From assembly GCF_030519475.1 (NCBI RefSeq), contig NZ_JAUMKD010000003.1, positions 682,001 to 746,000 on the forward strand: a stretch of DNA of 64,000 nt, read 5' to 3'. The notes under the pieces are model-generated. The model had not been told where the DNA came from. It saw only the letters and a program-made list of their open reading frames with translations, and ran no database searches. A program made the translations under genes and the position numbers. The stretch is from Micromonospora sp. C28SCA-DRY-2 (lineage in GTDB: Bacteria > Actinomycetota > Actinomycetes > Mycobacteriales > Micromonosporaceae). This document shows positions 49,666 through 60,518 of the stretch, in pieces (position 1 is the stretch's first letter; each line of letters starts with the position of its first letter).

Positions 49666-50217
49666 GAGCGCCCCCGCAGGGTGCCGGTACGCACGGAAGA
49701 GTGACTCCGTTCCATTCGCAGCATGATCGCAGTTCCGGTTCGGGCCGGCTGCCCCGGAAAAGGTGAGGAATCTCCGCCGGGGGCAGCGGCGGGTCGGTGT
49801 AACGGCATCGGCGCGACGGACGCAGCAGCCGCCCGTCCGGCTCCCGGGAAGACAGGACGGGTCAGGACCGGGTCCGCAACTCCCCGGTCCTGACCCCCAG
49901 CCGTCCGGCGTGGTAGCGAGCTGCGCCGGATTGGACGCGCGGGCGTGGCACGCCGCCCACGCTCGGCTCAACCCGACGAGCCGGCCCGCCTGCACTCAGC
50001 TCCACGGTGCCCAGCTACCGGACTTCGGTGCGCTCCCGACCCACCCCGAAGAGCCGTGAGCGCCGGATCAGGCTAGGCGGGTCCTTCCAGGTCGGACAAG
50101 GCGCCCGGCCCTCGACGGAGGGTGATTGATATCAACGTTGAAAACCGGCATGTCGGCGTAACACGACCGTCGACAGGAGCGCTATTTCCGGTCGGAGCGA
50201 CCTCTGCGCAAGCCGGT
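49666..50217. other. 552-base intergenic region
   Basis: No convincing gene is visible. It holds a 14-bp hairpin (49859-49896), an AT-rich patch with the palindrome TTGATATCAA (50126-50135) that is unusual for this GC background, and IdeR-box-like half-site TCAGGCTAGGC near 50069 without a matching second half. The AT-rich patch could be a promoter. Confidence 0.5.
49859..49896. terminator. 14-bp hairpin in the intergenic region
   Basis: Arms 49859-49872 and 49883-49896 are perfect inverse complements with a 10-base loop, with extra outer pairing (GGACGG with CCGTCC) across a short bulge. It lies about 320 bases past the stop codon of the HAD gene and upstream of the transpeptidase gene, so it probably insulates the two. 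Confidence 0.6.
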
Positions 50218-50928
50218 TCAGAAGTGCTCGAGCAGGTCGGGGAAGGCGCCCAGGTGCAGCACGCCCGGGTCGGTGCGGTCCAGTTCGTCGTGCTCCAGCA
50301 CCCAGGTGTTGTCGTTGGGGATGAAGACGGCGTTCAGCCCGGCCGCCCGGGCCGGCAGGATGTCCGACTTCGGGGAGTTGCCGATCATCCACGCGCTGGC
50401 CGGGTCGAGGCCGTGCTCCCGGGTCAGCCAGCGGTACGTCTCGACGTCCTTCTCCGGCACGATGTGCGCGGCCTCGAAGTGGTGCAGCAGCCCGGAGGCG
50501 TCCAGCTTGCGCTGCTGCTCCTCCCGGTCCCCCTTGGTCAGCAGCAGCAGCGCGTGCCGGCCGGCCAGCTCGTCCAGCGCGTCCGCCACCCCGGGCATCA
50601 GCTCGACCTGGTGCTCCACCAGCGCCACCGCCAGCTCCTGGATCTCCCGGCGCTCGGCCTCGGTGGCCGGACGCTGACGCAGCCGCTCCAGGCACTCGCC
50701 GAGGCTGTGCAGGAAGACCTTGCTGCCGTAGCCGTGCACCGCCGCGTTGGCCCGCTCGATGTCGTCCAGGACGGCCCGGATCGCGACCCGGTCGAGGGTG
50801 GGGTGGTCCAGCCAGGCCAGGAAGTCGTCGATCACCCGCTCGAAGAGCACGTTGTTCTCCCAGAGCGTGTCGTCGGCGTCGAACACCAACACCTGCCCGG
50901 GCGACACCCGCGCACCACCGTCCGTCAT
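50218..50928 (-). CDS. HAD-family hydrolase (phosphatase-like)
   Basis: This 236-residue HAD phosphatase has motif I VFDADDTLW near residue 16 (nucleophile Asp), a helical cap (about 25-120), motif II LLLLTKGD, motif III Lys in EKDVETY, and motif IV IGNSPKSDILPA. The DADDTLWEN opening is typical of the subgroup with unknown small phosphate ester substrates. The ATG has GGGGAGGG upstream. It follows the TetR gene on the same strand with a 50-base gap, so the two may be cotranscribed. Confidence 0.94.
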   Translation of the reverse strand: MTDGGARVSPGQVLVFDADDTLWENNVLFERVIDDFLAWLDHPTLDRVAIRAVLDDIERANAAVHGYGSKVFLHSLGECLERLRQRPATEAERREIQELAVALVEHQVELMPGVADALDELAGRHALLLLTKGDREEQQRKLDASGLLHHFEAAHIVPEKDVETYRWLTREHGLDPASAWMIGNSPKSDILPARAAGLNAVFIPNDNTWVLEHDELDRTDPGVLHLGAFPDLLEHF

Positions 50929-50978
50929 GCCGTTCCCTCCCCGCGCCGGGCCCGGCCGGCGCCCGGCCCGGGCGGGAA

Positions 50979-51716
50979 CTATAGGACACCGCCGCCGGAG
51001 CGCCCAGGGACTTTCCCGCGGCGCCGGGCCGGTGGCGCCGGTACCTCCAGCAGCCGGGTGGCGATCATCTCCTCCCGCTGCTCCTGCGCCTCGGGGCGGA
51101 GCCGGCCGCCGCGGGTGAGCATGACCACCCCGTGCAGCAGACTCCAGCCGACCTCGGCGAGGGTGTCCGGGTCCCGGCCGGCGGCCAGCGGCGCCACGGC
51201 GGCGCGCAGCTGCGCGAACGCGGCCGCCGGCGTGACCGGCGCCCGGTCCGCGCCGAGGGTCAGGTCGGGGGTGTGCGCGAGCATCGCGTCGTACACCTCG
51301 GGGTTGGCGTAGGCGAAGTCGAGGTAGCCGGAGACCACCGCGGACCAGGCCCGGTGCGGGCCGTCGGCGGCGGCCCGGGCGGCGTTGAGCGCGGCGGCCA
51401 GCTCGGCGAAGCCGCGCACCGCGACCGCGGCCAGCACGGCGTCCCGGTCGGCGAAGCACCGGTAGAAGTCGCCGAGGTCGACCCCGGCGCGCTCGGCCAA
51501 CCGCCGCGGGGTCACCGCCGGCCAGCCCTCCGCCTCGGCCAGCTGCCGGGCCGCCGTGACGATGCCCGCCGCCGCGCCCGGCTCGGCGTGGGGCCCGACC
51601 TCGCCCGGCTCGGCGGGGGGCCCGACCTCGCCCGGCTCGGCGGGGGCCGGGACCTCGCCCGGCCGGGCGGGGACGGCGGCCCGGTGGTCGGCGTCGCCGT
51701 CCTCTTCGTGGGACAC
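50979..51716 (-). CDS. TetR-family regulator with repetitive N-terminal tail
   Basis: This 245-residue TetR-type repressor has a DNA-binding helix-turn-helix near residues 70-95 (AVTPRRLAERAGVDLGDFYRCFADRDAVLAAV) and a C-terminal ligand-binding domain of the WHG type (YLDFAYANPEVYDAML, GWSLLHGVVML). The first 50 residues are low complexity, with AEPGEVGP units encoded by a 27-bp tandem repeat. They are unlike the family and probably disordered. A GTG start is used; an internal start after the repeat is possible. The nearest gene on the other side is the GH63-like hydrolase. Confidence 0.88.
   Translation of the reverse strand: MSHEEDGDADHRAAVPARPGEVPAPAEPGEVGPPAEPGEVGPHAEPGAAAGIVTAARQLAEAEGWPAVTPRRLAERAGVDLGDFYRCFADRDAVLAAVAVRGFAELAAALNAARAAADGPHRAWSAVVSGYLDFAYANPEVYDAMLAHTPDLTLGADRAPVTPAAAFAQLRAAVAPLAAGRDPDTLAEVGWSLLHGVVMLTRGGRLRPEAQEQREEMIATRLLEVPAPPARRRGKVPGRSGGGVL
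51577..51657. repeat. 27-bp tandem repeat, three units
   Basis: Units at 51577-51603, 51604-51630 and 51631-51657 differ at only a few bases, and a degenerate fourth begins at 51658. They lie inside the TetR N terminus and keep its frame, so copy-number change would lengthen or shorten the protein by 9 residues per unit. Confidence 0.8.
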
Positions 51717-51800
51717 CCCGCCGAGCCTAGCGGCGGTCGCGGACGGTGAGCGGCCGGCGACGGATTGGCGACTGTTCGCCGCCGCGACACAATCCGCAGG

Positions 51801-54509
<2,709 letters not shown>

Positions 54510-54551
54510 TCTCGTCGTGGCGTGTTACACCCCGCCGCCGGTGGAGGAAAG

Positions 54552-56483
54552 TTGATCGACATTGGCTTCGGTCCGCAGGTGTGCGGGCAGCTCAGCAGCG
54601 GTGCGACCCGGGAGTGGCTGGTCACCGACGGCCTCGGCGGGTACGCCATGGGCACGGTGAGCGGGCTGCGGACCCGCCGCTACCACGGGCTGCTGGTGGT
54701 GGCCGGCGAGACGCCGGCGGCCCGGCGGGTCGGCCTGGTCAGCCTCGACCCGGCCGTGCTGCTCCCCTCCGGCGCCCGGGTCCGGCTGGGCGCGCACGAG
54801 TGGGCCTCCGGGGTCGTCGACCCGCCCGGCTTCGAGCTGCTGGAACGGTTCACCCTCGTCGACGGGCTGCCCCGGTGGCGGTGGCGGATCGGCGACGTGG
54901 TGATCGAGCGGGAGCTGGCCATGCGGCACGGCCACCGCTGCGTCGCGGTGGTGCACCGGCTGGTCGCCGGCGGCCCGGTGCGGCTGGAGCTGGCCGCGGC
55001 CTGCGCCTGGCGGGACGCGCACGGCGAGCGCCGCGCCGACGGGCCGGCGCTCCGGGTGGAGCCGGTGGCCGGCGGGGCGGTGGTCGAGGGCGCCTTCCGG
55101 CTCGCCGGCCCGGACTGGACCCCGGAGGGCCAGTGGTGGCTGGGCGTGCACCACCGGGAGGAGGCGGAGCGGGGCCTGCCCCCGAGCGAGGACCTCTGGT
55201 ACGCGGGACGCTTCGCCGGCGCCCTGGAGCACCCGGGCGACACCGTCTCGGTGCTGGCGTGGGCCGGCGACCTGGCCGAGCAGCCACCCCCGGCGGCGGA
55301 GGTGGTCACCGCCGCCCGGGCCCGCAACCGCCGGGTGGTGGCGGCGGCCGCGCCGGCCGACGAGGTGACCGCGACACTCACCCTGGCCGCCGACGCGTTC
55401 GTCGTGCGCACCGGCCGGGGGCCGGACGTGGTCGCCGGCTACCCCTGGTTCGGTGCCTGGTCGCGGGACACGATGATCTCCTACGAGGGCCTGTTCCCGC
55501 GTACCGGCCGGGCCGACGAGGGGCGCGAACTGCTGCGGTCGTACGCGGCGACGCTGTCGGAGGGGATGCTCGCCAACACCGCCGACACCGGGCGGGTGGA
55601 GTACAACACGGTCGACGCCACGCTGTGGTTCCTGCACGCGGTACGCCGGCACGTCGCCGTCACCGGCGACAGCGACCTGGCCGCCGAGCTGCTGCCGGCG
55701 CTGCGCGCGGTGGTCGACGCGCACCTGACCGGCACCCGGTACGGCATCGCCGTCGACCCGACCGACGGGCTGCTCACCTCCGGCGCCCCGGGCGCCGCGC
55801 TGACCTGGATGGACGCCCGGGTGCACGGGGTGCCGGTCACGCCGCGGGCGGGCAAGCCGGTGGAGGTCAACGCGCTCTGGATCAACGGGCTGGCCGGCCT
55901 GGCCGAGCTGACCGAGCTGGCCGGCCGGGACGCCGGCGAGCTGCGCCGGTTGCACGAGCGGGCGGCCGGCGCGTTCCGGGCCCGCTTCCCGGCTCCGACC
56001 GGCTGGCTGTACGACGTGGTCGACGCGCCCGCGCCGGCGTACCCGCTGGGCGCGGCGGAGCGGCACGACGACGACCTGCTCCGCCCCAACCAGCTGCTCG
56101 CCTGGTCGCTGCCGGACGCGCCGCTGGAGCCGGACGCGGCGGCGCTGCGCCGGGTGGCCGCCGGGCTGCTCACCCCGCTCGGCCCGCGCAGCCTCGCCCC
56201 GGGCTCCCCCGGGTTCGTCGAGCGGCACCGGGGCGGGCCGGCGGAGCGGGACGGGGCGTACCACCAGGGCACCGTGTGGCCGTGGCTGCTCGGCCCGTAC
56301 GCCGACGCCTGCCGGCGCGCGGGCCTGCCGGTCGACGACCTGTTCGTCGGCGTCGAAGCCCACCTGACCGAGTACGGGCTGGGTTCGGTGAGCGAGACGG
56401 CCGACGCCCTCGCCCCGCACCGGGCCACCGGCTGCCCGTTCCAGGCCTGGTCGGTGGCCGAGGTGCTGCGCGTTCGCCGGTAG
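54552..56483 (+). CDS. glycogen debranching / amylo-alpha-1,6-glucosidase-family enzyme
   Basis: This 643-residue protein has an N-terminal glycogen-debranching N domain (about 1-270, REWLVTDGLGGYAMGTVSGLRTRRYHGLLV near residue 20) and a C-terminal GDE_C (alpha/alpha)6 barrel (about 285-640) with the catalytic-region pattern GYPWFGAWSRDTMISYEGL, GRVEYNTVDATLWFLHAV and GAYHQGTVWPWLLGPY. It acts on alpha-1,6 branch glucose of glycogen-like glucans in the cytoplasm. The start is TTG at 54552, with GGAGG 4 bases upstream; no ATG or GTG in frame nearby fits better. It is divergent from the GH63-like gene and upstream of a glycosyltransferase of the same pathway type. Confidence 0.93.
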   Translation: MIDIGFGPQVCGQLSSGATREWLVTDGLGGYAMGTVSGLRTRRYHGLLVVAGETPAARRVGLVSLDPAVLLPSGARVRLGAHEWASGVVDPPGFELLERFTLVDGLPRWRWRIGDVVIERELAMRHGHRCVAVVHRLVAGGPVRLELAAACAWRDAHGERRADGPALRVEPVAGGAVVEGAFRLAGPDWTPEGQWWLGVHHREEAERGLPPSEDLWYAGRFAGALEHPGDTVSVLAWAGDLAEQPPPAAEVVTAARARNRRVVAAAAPADEVTATLTLAADAFVVRTGRGPDVVAGYPWFGAWSRDTMISYEGLFPRTGRADEGRELLRSYAATLSEGMLANTADTGRVEYNTVDATLWFLHAVRRHVAVTGDSDLAAELLPALRAVVDAHLTGTRYGIAVDPTDGLLTSGAPGAALTWMDARVHGVPVTPRAGKPVEVNALWINGLAGLAELTELAGRDAGELRRLHERAAGAFRARFPAPTGWLYDVVDAPAPAYPLGAAERHDDDLLRPNQLLAWSLPDAPLEPDAAALRRVAAGLLTPLGPRSLAPGSPGFVERHRGGPAERDGAYHQGTVWPWLLGPYADACRRAGLPVDDLFVGVEAHLTEYGLGSVSETADALAPHRATGCPFQAWSVAEVLRVRR

Positions 56484-56620
56484 CGGTTTACACCTCTGCA
56501 ACGACGGCGTCTCCGCTGGTTAGCCGGCTGCCCGCAGGATTGGTGGCGATCCAGCCGCGACGACGGGCACCGCGCGGGTGCCGGCCGGCGCGCGCCCGGG
56601 GACAACTCCAAGGGGGCCGC

Positions 56621-57940
56621 ATGTCACCTGACGCCGACGTGATCGACATCCACCCCGCCCGGCACCAGCGGGTGCTGATGCTCTCCTGGGAGTACCCGCC
56701 GGTGCTCGTCGGCGGCCTCGGCCGCCACGTCCACGCCCTCTCCGTCGCCCTCGCCGCCGCCGGCCACCAGGTCACCGTCGTCACCCGCCACGCCGACGGC
56801 GCGCCCCTGGAGGAATACGCCGACGGCGTCCGCGTCATCCGCGCCGCCGAAGACCCCGTCACCTTCCCCCTGGCCACCAACAGCCTGCTGGCCTGGACCA
56901 TGGCCTTCAACCACACCCTCACCCGCGCCGCCCTGCGCGCCACCGACACCGCCGACCACGACGTCATCCACGCCCACGACTGGCTCGTCGCACACACCGC
57001 TGTCACCCTCGCCGAGCACCTCGACCTGCCCCTGGTGACCACCATGCACGCCACCGAGGCGGGCCGGCACCAGGGCTGGCTGCCGGAGGAGATGAACCGC
57101 ACCATCCACGGCGTCGAGCACTGGCTCAGCAACGCCTCGACCCGGGTGATCGCCTGCTCCGGCTACATGCGCGACCAGGTCACCACGCTCTTCGAGGTGC
57201 CGGCCGGGCAGGTCGACGTGGTGCCCAACGGGGTCGACGACCGGGCCTGGCGGGCCCGTCCCCGCGCGGTGGCGTCGGCCCGGGCCCGGTTCGCCGGGGA
57301 CGGGCCGCTGGTCGGGTACGCCGGCCGGCTGGTCTACGAGAAGGGCGTGCAGCACCTGGTGCACGCGGTGCCGTACCTGCGCCAGCGGCACCCCGGGCTG
57401 CGGGTGGTGATCGCCGGGGACGGGCCGTACCGGGCCGAACTGGAGGAGGAGGCGCGCCGGCTCACGCTCGGGCCGACCGTACGCTTCACCGGCTTCCTGG
57501 ACACCACCCAGTTGCCGGCGATGCTGGGGGCCACCGACGCGACGGTGGTGCCCAGCCTCTACGAGCCGTTCGGGATGGTGGCGCTGGAGGCGGCGGCGGC
57601 CGGCGCGCCGCTCGCGGTGGCCCGTACCGGCGGGCTCGCCGAGATCGTCGAGCCGGGCGTCACCGGGGTGACCTTCCCGCACAGCGATCCGGATGCCCTG
57701 GCCGGCGCGGTCGACCAGCTCCTCGGCGACGAGGTGTTCGCCCGCCGGGTCGCCCGGCGGGCCCGCACCATGGTCGGCCGGCGCTACGGCTGGGCGAGCA
57801 TCGCCGACCGGACCGCCGGCACGTACGCGACCGCCCGGCGGGAGCAGGGCGCGTGGCGGGCCCGGCGCGCGGCCCGGCCGGCCGGCGGTCAGCGGATCGT
57901 CATCCCGGAGGGGAACCTGCTCGGCCACGCCGCCTGCTGA
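56621..57940 (+). CDS. GT4 glycosyltransferase, Rv3032-like alpha-1,4-glucosyltransferase
   Basis: This 439-residue GT-B enzyme has an N-terminal Rossmann domain with VLMLSWEYPPVLVGGLGRHVHALS (glycine loop) and HAHDWLVAH, and a C-terminal nucleotide-sugar domain with GRLVYEKGVQHLVHAVPYL, FTGFLDTTQLPAMLGATDATVVPSLYEPFGMVALEA (the E-x7-E region) and GGLAEIVEPG. From memory it parallels mycobacterial Rv3032, which elongates alpha-1,4 glucans (glycogen and methylglucose lipopolysaccharide). It follows the debranching-type gene in the same direction, with a leader of about 135 bases. The ATG has AGGGGG upstream. Confidence 0.93.
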   Translation: MSPDADVIDIHPARHQRVLMLSWEYPPVLVGGLGRHVHALSVALAAAGHQVTVVTRHADGAPLEEYADGVRVIRAAEDPVTFPLATNSLLAWTMAFNHTLTRAALRATDTADHDVIHAHDWLVAHTAVTLAEHLDLPLVTTMHATEAGRHQGWLPEEMNRTIHGVEHWLSNASTRVIACSGYMRDQVTTLFEVPAGQVDVVPNGVDDRAWRARPRAVASARARFAGDGPLVGYAGRLVYEKGVQHLVHAVPYLRQRHPGLRVVIAGDGPYRAELEEEARRLTLGPTVRFTGFLDTTQLPAMLGATDATVVPSLYEPFGMVALEAAAAGAPLAVARTGGLAEIVEPGVTGVTFPHSDPDALAGAVDQLLGDEVFARRVARRARTMVGRRYGWASIADRTAGTYATARREQGAWRARRAARPAGGQRIVIPEGNLLGHAAC

Positions 57941-57962
57941 GCCCGGCCGGGACGCCGAGGAG

Positions 57963-58808
57963 TCACGGCGCGCCGGTCGGCGTCGCGGCCAGCGGGGCGG
58001 CGCGGCCGCCGCGGGGGTGGCGGGCGGCGGCCATCGCGGCCAGACCGGCGCCGGTGAGCGCGGCGGTGTACGGCGCGGCGGCCGGCTGCACCGCGATCCG
58101 CAGGGTCTGGGACAGGGCGGCGATCAGGTCCGGTCGGGCCGCGCCGTCACCGACCAGCACCATGCCCCGGGCCAGGGCCGCCAGGGCGGTCGGCCGGACG
58201 GCCGGCTGCTGGTAGATCTCGCGGACCAGCCGGGCGGCGACGGTGGCCAGCACGTGTACGGCGGCGCCGTCGGTGATGTCGCGGGTGCCGAAGTCGGTGC
58301 GGCGGGCGGCGACCAGCTGCCCGTCGTCGAGGAGACCGATCTCGGTGACCTGCGCGCCGATGTCGGCGAGCAGCAGGGCGCCGGCGGCCGCGCCGGCGCC
58401 GATGGCGGCGGCGCGGAGGGTGTCGATGAACAGCAGCCGCCGCGGCGCGAGCGCGGCGGTGAGCACCTCCCGCATGGCGTACTCGTCGGCCGGCGTCGCG
58501 GACACCGGGCGGCAGGCCACCACGAACGGCTCCGCCTCGACCGGGGGACGGAACCGGTGCAGCAGTTGGCGCAGCGCGCTGGTGCAGGCCGGGGCGTCGA
58601 CGAGGCGTCCGCGCCGCACCAGGGGCGCCCCCTGGCCGGGGCCGCCTCCGGTGGGGACGCTGACGGTGCCCCGGCCCAGGCCCCACAGCCGCAGGTGGGA
58701 ACTGCCGGCGTCGACCGCCAGCAGCGCGGGGCCCGTACCGCGGTCGGCGGTGACCGGGCCGCGGCGGGCTCCCGGCTGCGGTCGGTCGACGGTGGTCCTG
58801 GCCGGCAT
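57963..58808 (-). CDS. MreB-like actin-fold protein, divergent member A
   Basis: This 281-residue protein has the actin/Hsp70 ATPase fold: phosphate-1 motif LAVDAGSSHLRLWGLG, a PRRLLFIDTLRAAAIGAG segment, phosphate-2 LLADIGAQVTEIGLL, and adenosine motif MVLVGDGAARPDL. Compared with MreB (about 340 residues) it is short and its nucleotide loops are changed (SSH for the usual GTA, VGDGAA for TGGGA), so it is probably a specialised relative. The ATG has GAGGGCGG upstream. It is divergent from the small membrane gene at 58978. It may pair with the MreB-like protein B next door. Confidence 0.8.
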   Translation of the reverse strand: MPARTTVDRPQPGARRGPVTADRGTGPALLAVDAGSSHLRLWGLGRGTVSVPTGGGPGQGAPLVRRGRLVDAPACTSALRQLLHRFRPPVEAEPFVVACRPVSATPADEYAMREVLTAALAPRRLLFIDTLRAAAIGAGAAAGALLLADIGAQVTEIGLLDDGQLVAARRTDFGTRDITDGAAVHVLATVAARLVREIYQQPAVRPTALAALARGMVLVGDGAARPDLIAALSQTLRIAVQPAAAPYTAALTGAGLAAMAAARHPRGGRAAPLAATPTGAP

Positions 58809-58964
58809 GCCGCCCTCACTTTCCGCGAAACGACCTCCAGCTTGGGCCGGCGGCCCGGCGGCGACAGCGGAGCCGACGGGCCAACAACCGCGCCGCAGCT
58901 TGCCGGCCACCGGCAAGGCGGCGGGCGCGGCGGCGACGGTTGGCCGGTCCGCGTGCGGCGCGGC

Positions 58965-58970
58965 TATGGT
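58965..58970 (+). promoter_or_regulatory. leaderless -10 box of the small membrane gene
   Basis: TATGGT is 7 bases before the ATG at 58978, with no ribosome binding site between. Same pattern as at 14622, 45964 and 48435. Confidence 0.5.
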
Positions 58971-58977
58971 GTGCCGC

Positions 58978-59184
58978 ATGCGAGTCCCCCAGCAGCGACG
59001 CACCGTCGAGCAGCCCGCCGGGCTGCCGATGCTGGTCGTCGCCGCCGTACTCGCGGTGATCTTCTCGCCCGGTCGCGCGGTGGGGCTGTGCATCGTCTAC
59101 CGGCTGGCGAAGCGGGCGGTTCCGGGTTGCGTCCCGGCGTGGTCGGCGGACCGGGCTCCGCCGGCCCGGCTCGGCATCGCCTGA
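58978..59184 (+). CDS. small membrane protein (68 residues)
   Basis: This protein has one clear hydrophobic stretch (LPMLVVAAVLAVIFSPGRAVGLCIVYRLA near 17-45), followed by KRAVPGCVPAW and a short Pro/Arg tail. It is not a known family to me. The ATG is supported by a leaderless -10 and by good codon usage. It lies between the two divergent MreB-like genes, in the same direction as the second, and could be an associated membrane partner; that is speculation. Confidence 0.65.
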   Translation: MRVPQQRRTVEQPAGLPMLVVAAVLAVIFSPGRAVGLCIVYRLAKRAVPGCVPAWSADRAPPARLGIA

Positions 59185-59335
59185 CGTCCACCACCGCCAC
59201 GGCCCGCCCGGCCGTCGGTCCTCCTCCGCTGTCCCGAGCCGTCCCCGTCCGCGTACCGGCCCGTTCGGGCAGCGCCCCGCCGCCGGTCGCGACCAGCTCC
59301 GGCCGGCGGCACGACCCGCCCGGAAGGGTGCTGAC

Positions 59336-60145
59336 ATGCTCAACCCCGGCGCCTACGCCCGTGACGGGCTGCGGCAGATACTCACCATCGACCTGGGCAC
59401 GGCCCACGTACGGATCTGGTCGCCCGCCCTCGGCCGGGTGGTCGAGGAACCGACGGTCGTCGCCTGGGGACCGCCCGGTTCCCGGCGCGCCGTCGGCCGG
59501 GCCGCCGTCGAGCTGGCCGACCGCACCGGCGCTCCGCTGGTGTGGCCGCTGCGGCACGGCGTGGTGGACCACTTCGCCGCCTGCGTGCACCTGCTGCGGG
59601 TGCTGACCGTCGCCCACGCCGGCTCCGGCGCGCCGCACACCCCCGTCCTGGTCGGGGTGCCCGCCACCGCCACCCTGCGCCAGCAGCAGCGGCTCACCGC
59701 CGCCGTACGGCGGGCGACCGGTGGCCGGGTCAGCACCGTGGAGGAGCCGCTCGCCGCGGCGCTGGCCTGCCGGGCCGGCCTGGACACCGAGGACCTGATG
59801 GTCGTCGACATCGGACAGGGCCGCACCGAGGTCGCCCGGATCACCGACGGCACGGTCACCGCCGCGGCCCGGGCCGACGGCTCGAACGACGTCGACCAGG
59901 TGCCCGCCATCGCCGCGGCGGTCCGGCGGCTCGGCGAGCACACCCACCGGCCCGGCCCGCGACGGCTCCTGGTGACCGGCGGCGGGGCGGCCACCATCGG
60001 CGTCGCCGCCCGGCTCGCCGCGCTCACCAGCCGCGCCGTCACCATGCCACCCGACGTCCGGCTCGCCACCATCCAGGGGCTCGCCCTGCTGGCCCAGGCC
60101 CGGCCGCCGCACGCCGACGGCCGTCCGGGCCAGCCCGGCGCCTGA
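59336..60145 (+). CDS. MreB-like actin-fold protein, divergent member B
   Basis: This 269-residue actin/Hsp70-fold protein has phosphate-1 ILTIDLGTAHVRIWSP near 15, the central PLVWPLRHGVVDHFAACVHLLR stretch reminiscent of MreB (PLRDGVIAD), a VLVGVPATATLRQQQRLTAAVRRA segment, phosphate-2 LMVVDIGQGRTEVARI and adenosine motif LLVTGGGAATIGVAARL. It is closer to MreB than the neighbouring member A but lacks about 70 residues. It is likely a cytoplasmic filament or scaffold protein; whether it polymerises is unknown. The ATG has GAAGGG upstream. A KhtT-like gene follows by 26 bases. Confidence 0.85.
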   Translation: MLNPGAYARDGLRQILTIDLGTAHVRIWSPALGRVVEEPTVVAWGPPGSRRAVGRAAVELADRTGAPLVWPLRHGVVDHFAACVHLLRVLTVAHAGSGAPHTPVLVGVPATATLRQQQRLTAAVRRATGGRVSTVEEPLAAALACRAGLDTEDLMVVDIGQGRTEVARITDGTVTAAARADGSNDVDQVPAIAAAVRRLGEHTHRPGPRRLLVTGGGAATIGVAARLAALTSRAVTMPPDVRLATIQGLALLAQARPPHADGRPGQPGA

Positions 60146-60171
60146 CCCAGCGAGAGGAGCGGGAATCCGCC

Positions 60172-60408
60172 ATGCAGATCGAGGTCGTGCCGCTGCCCGG
60201 GATCGGGCTGCGCCACACGTTCACCACCGAGCAGGGGCGCCGGGTCGGGGTGGTCACCCACCACGCCGGCGGGCTGCGCCGCCTGGTCCACGACGATCCC
60301 ACCGATCCGGACCGCAGCTGCGACCTGCGGTTGACCCGGACCGAGGCGCTCGCCCTCGCCAACCTGCTCGGCATCCTCGACGTCGTGCAGCCCGACGCCA
60401 CCGGCTGA
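60172..60408 (+). CDS. KhtT-like N-terminal domain protein (truncated antiporter regulator)
   Basis: This 78-residue protein starts MQIEVVPLPGIGLRHTFTTEQGRRVGVVTHH and has LRLTRTEALALANLLGILDV, which matches the N-terminal domain of KhtT/TrkA-type regulatory subunits of cation/proton antiporters. The usual C-terminal RCK_C (TrkA_C) domain of about 80 residues is missing; the stop codon is clean and the next gene follows. Ribosome binding site GAGGAG is about 13 bases before the ATG. No antiporter gene is nearby. It may be a genuine stand-alone domain or the remnant of a fuller gene. Confidence 0.8.
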   Translation: MQIEVVPLPGIGLRHTFTTEQGRRVGVVTHHAGGLRRLVHDDPTDPDRSCDLRLTRTEALALANLLGILDVVQPDATG

Positions 60409-60518
60409 CCGCGGTGGCCGCGTCCGCCGTCGGATCGACCCTCCGGCCGGCGGTGGATGAGAAACCGCGCTGCGCTGACTATCGTGTGACCCAGGGTGAC
60501 CGGGAGGGATCGCGGACC

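Noticed and set aside
50060..50090. IdeR/DmdR-like iron box TCAGGCTAGGC
   Set aside because: Only the left half fits; the second half (CGGGTCC) does not, and no iron gene is near.
54530..56500. Shared TTACACC boxes at about 54534 and 56488 as a regulator site
   Set aside because: Only seven bases match and the distance to the two start codons differs widely; too weak to call.
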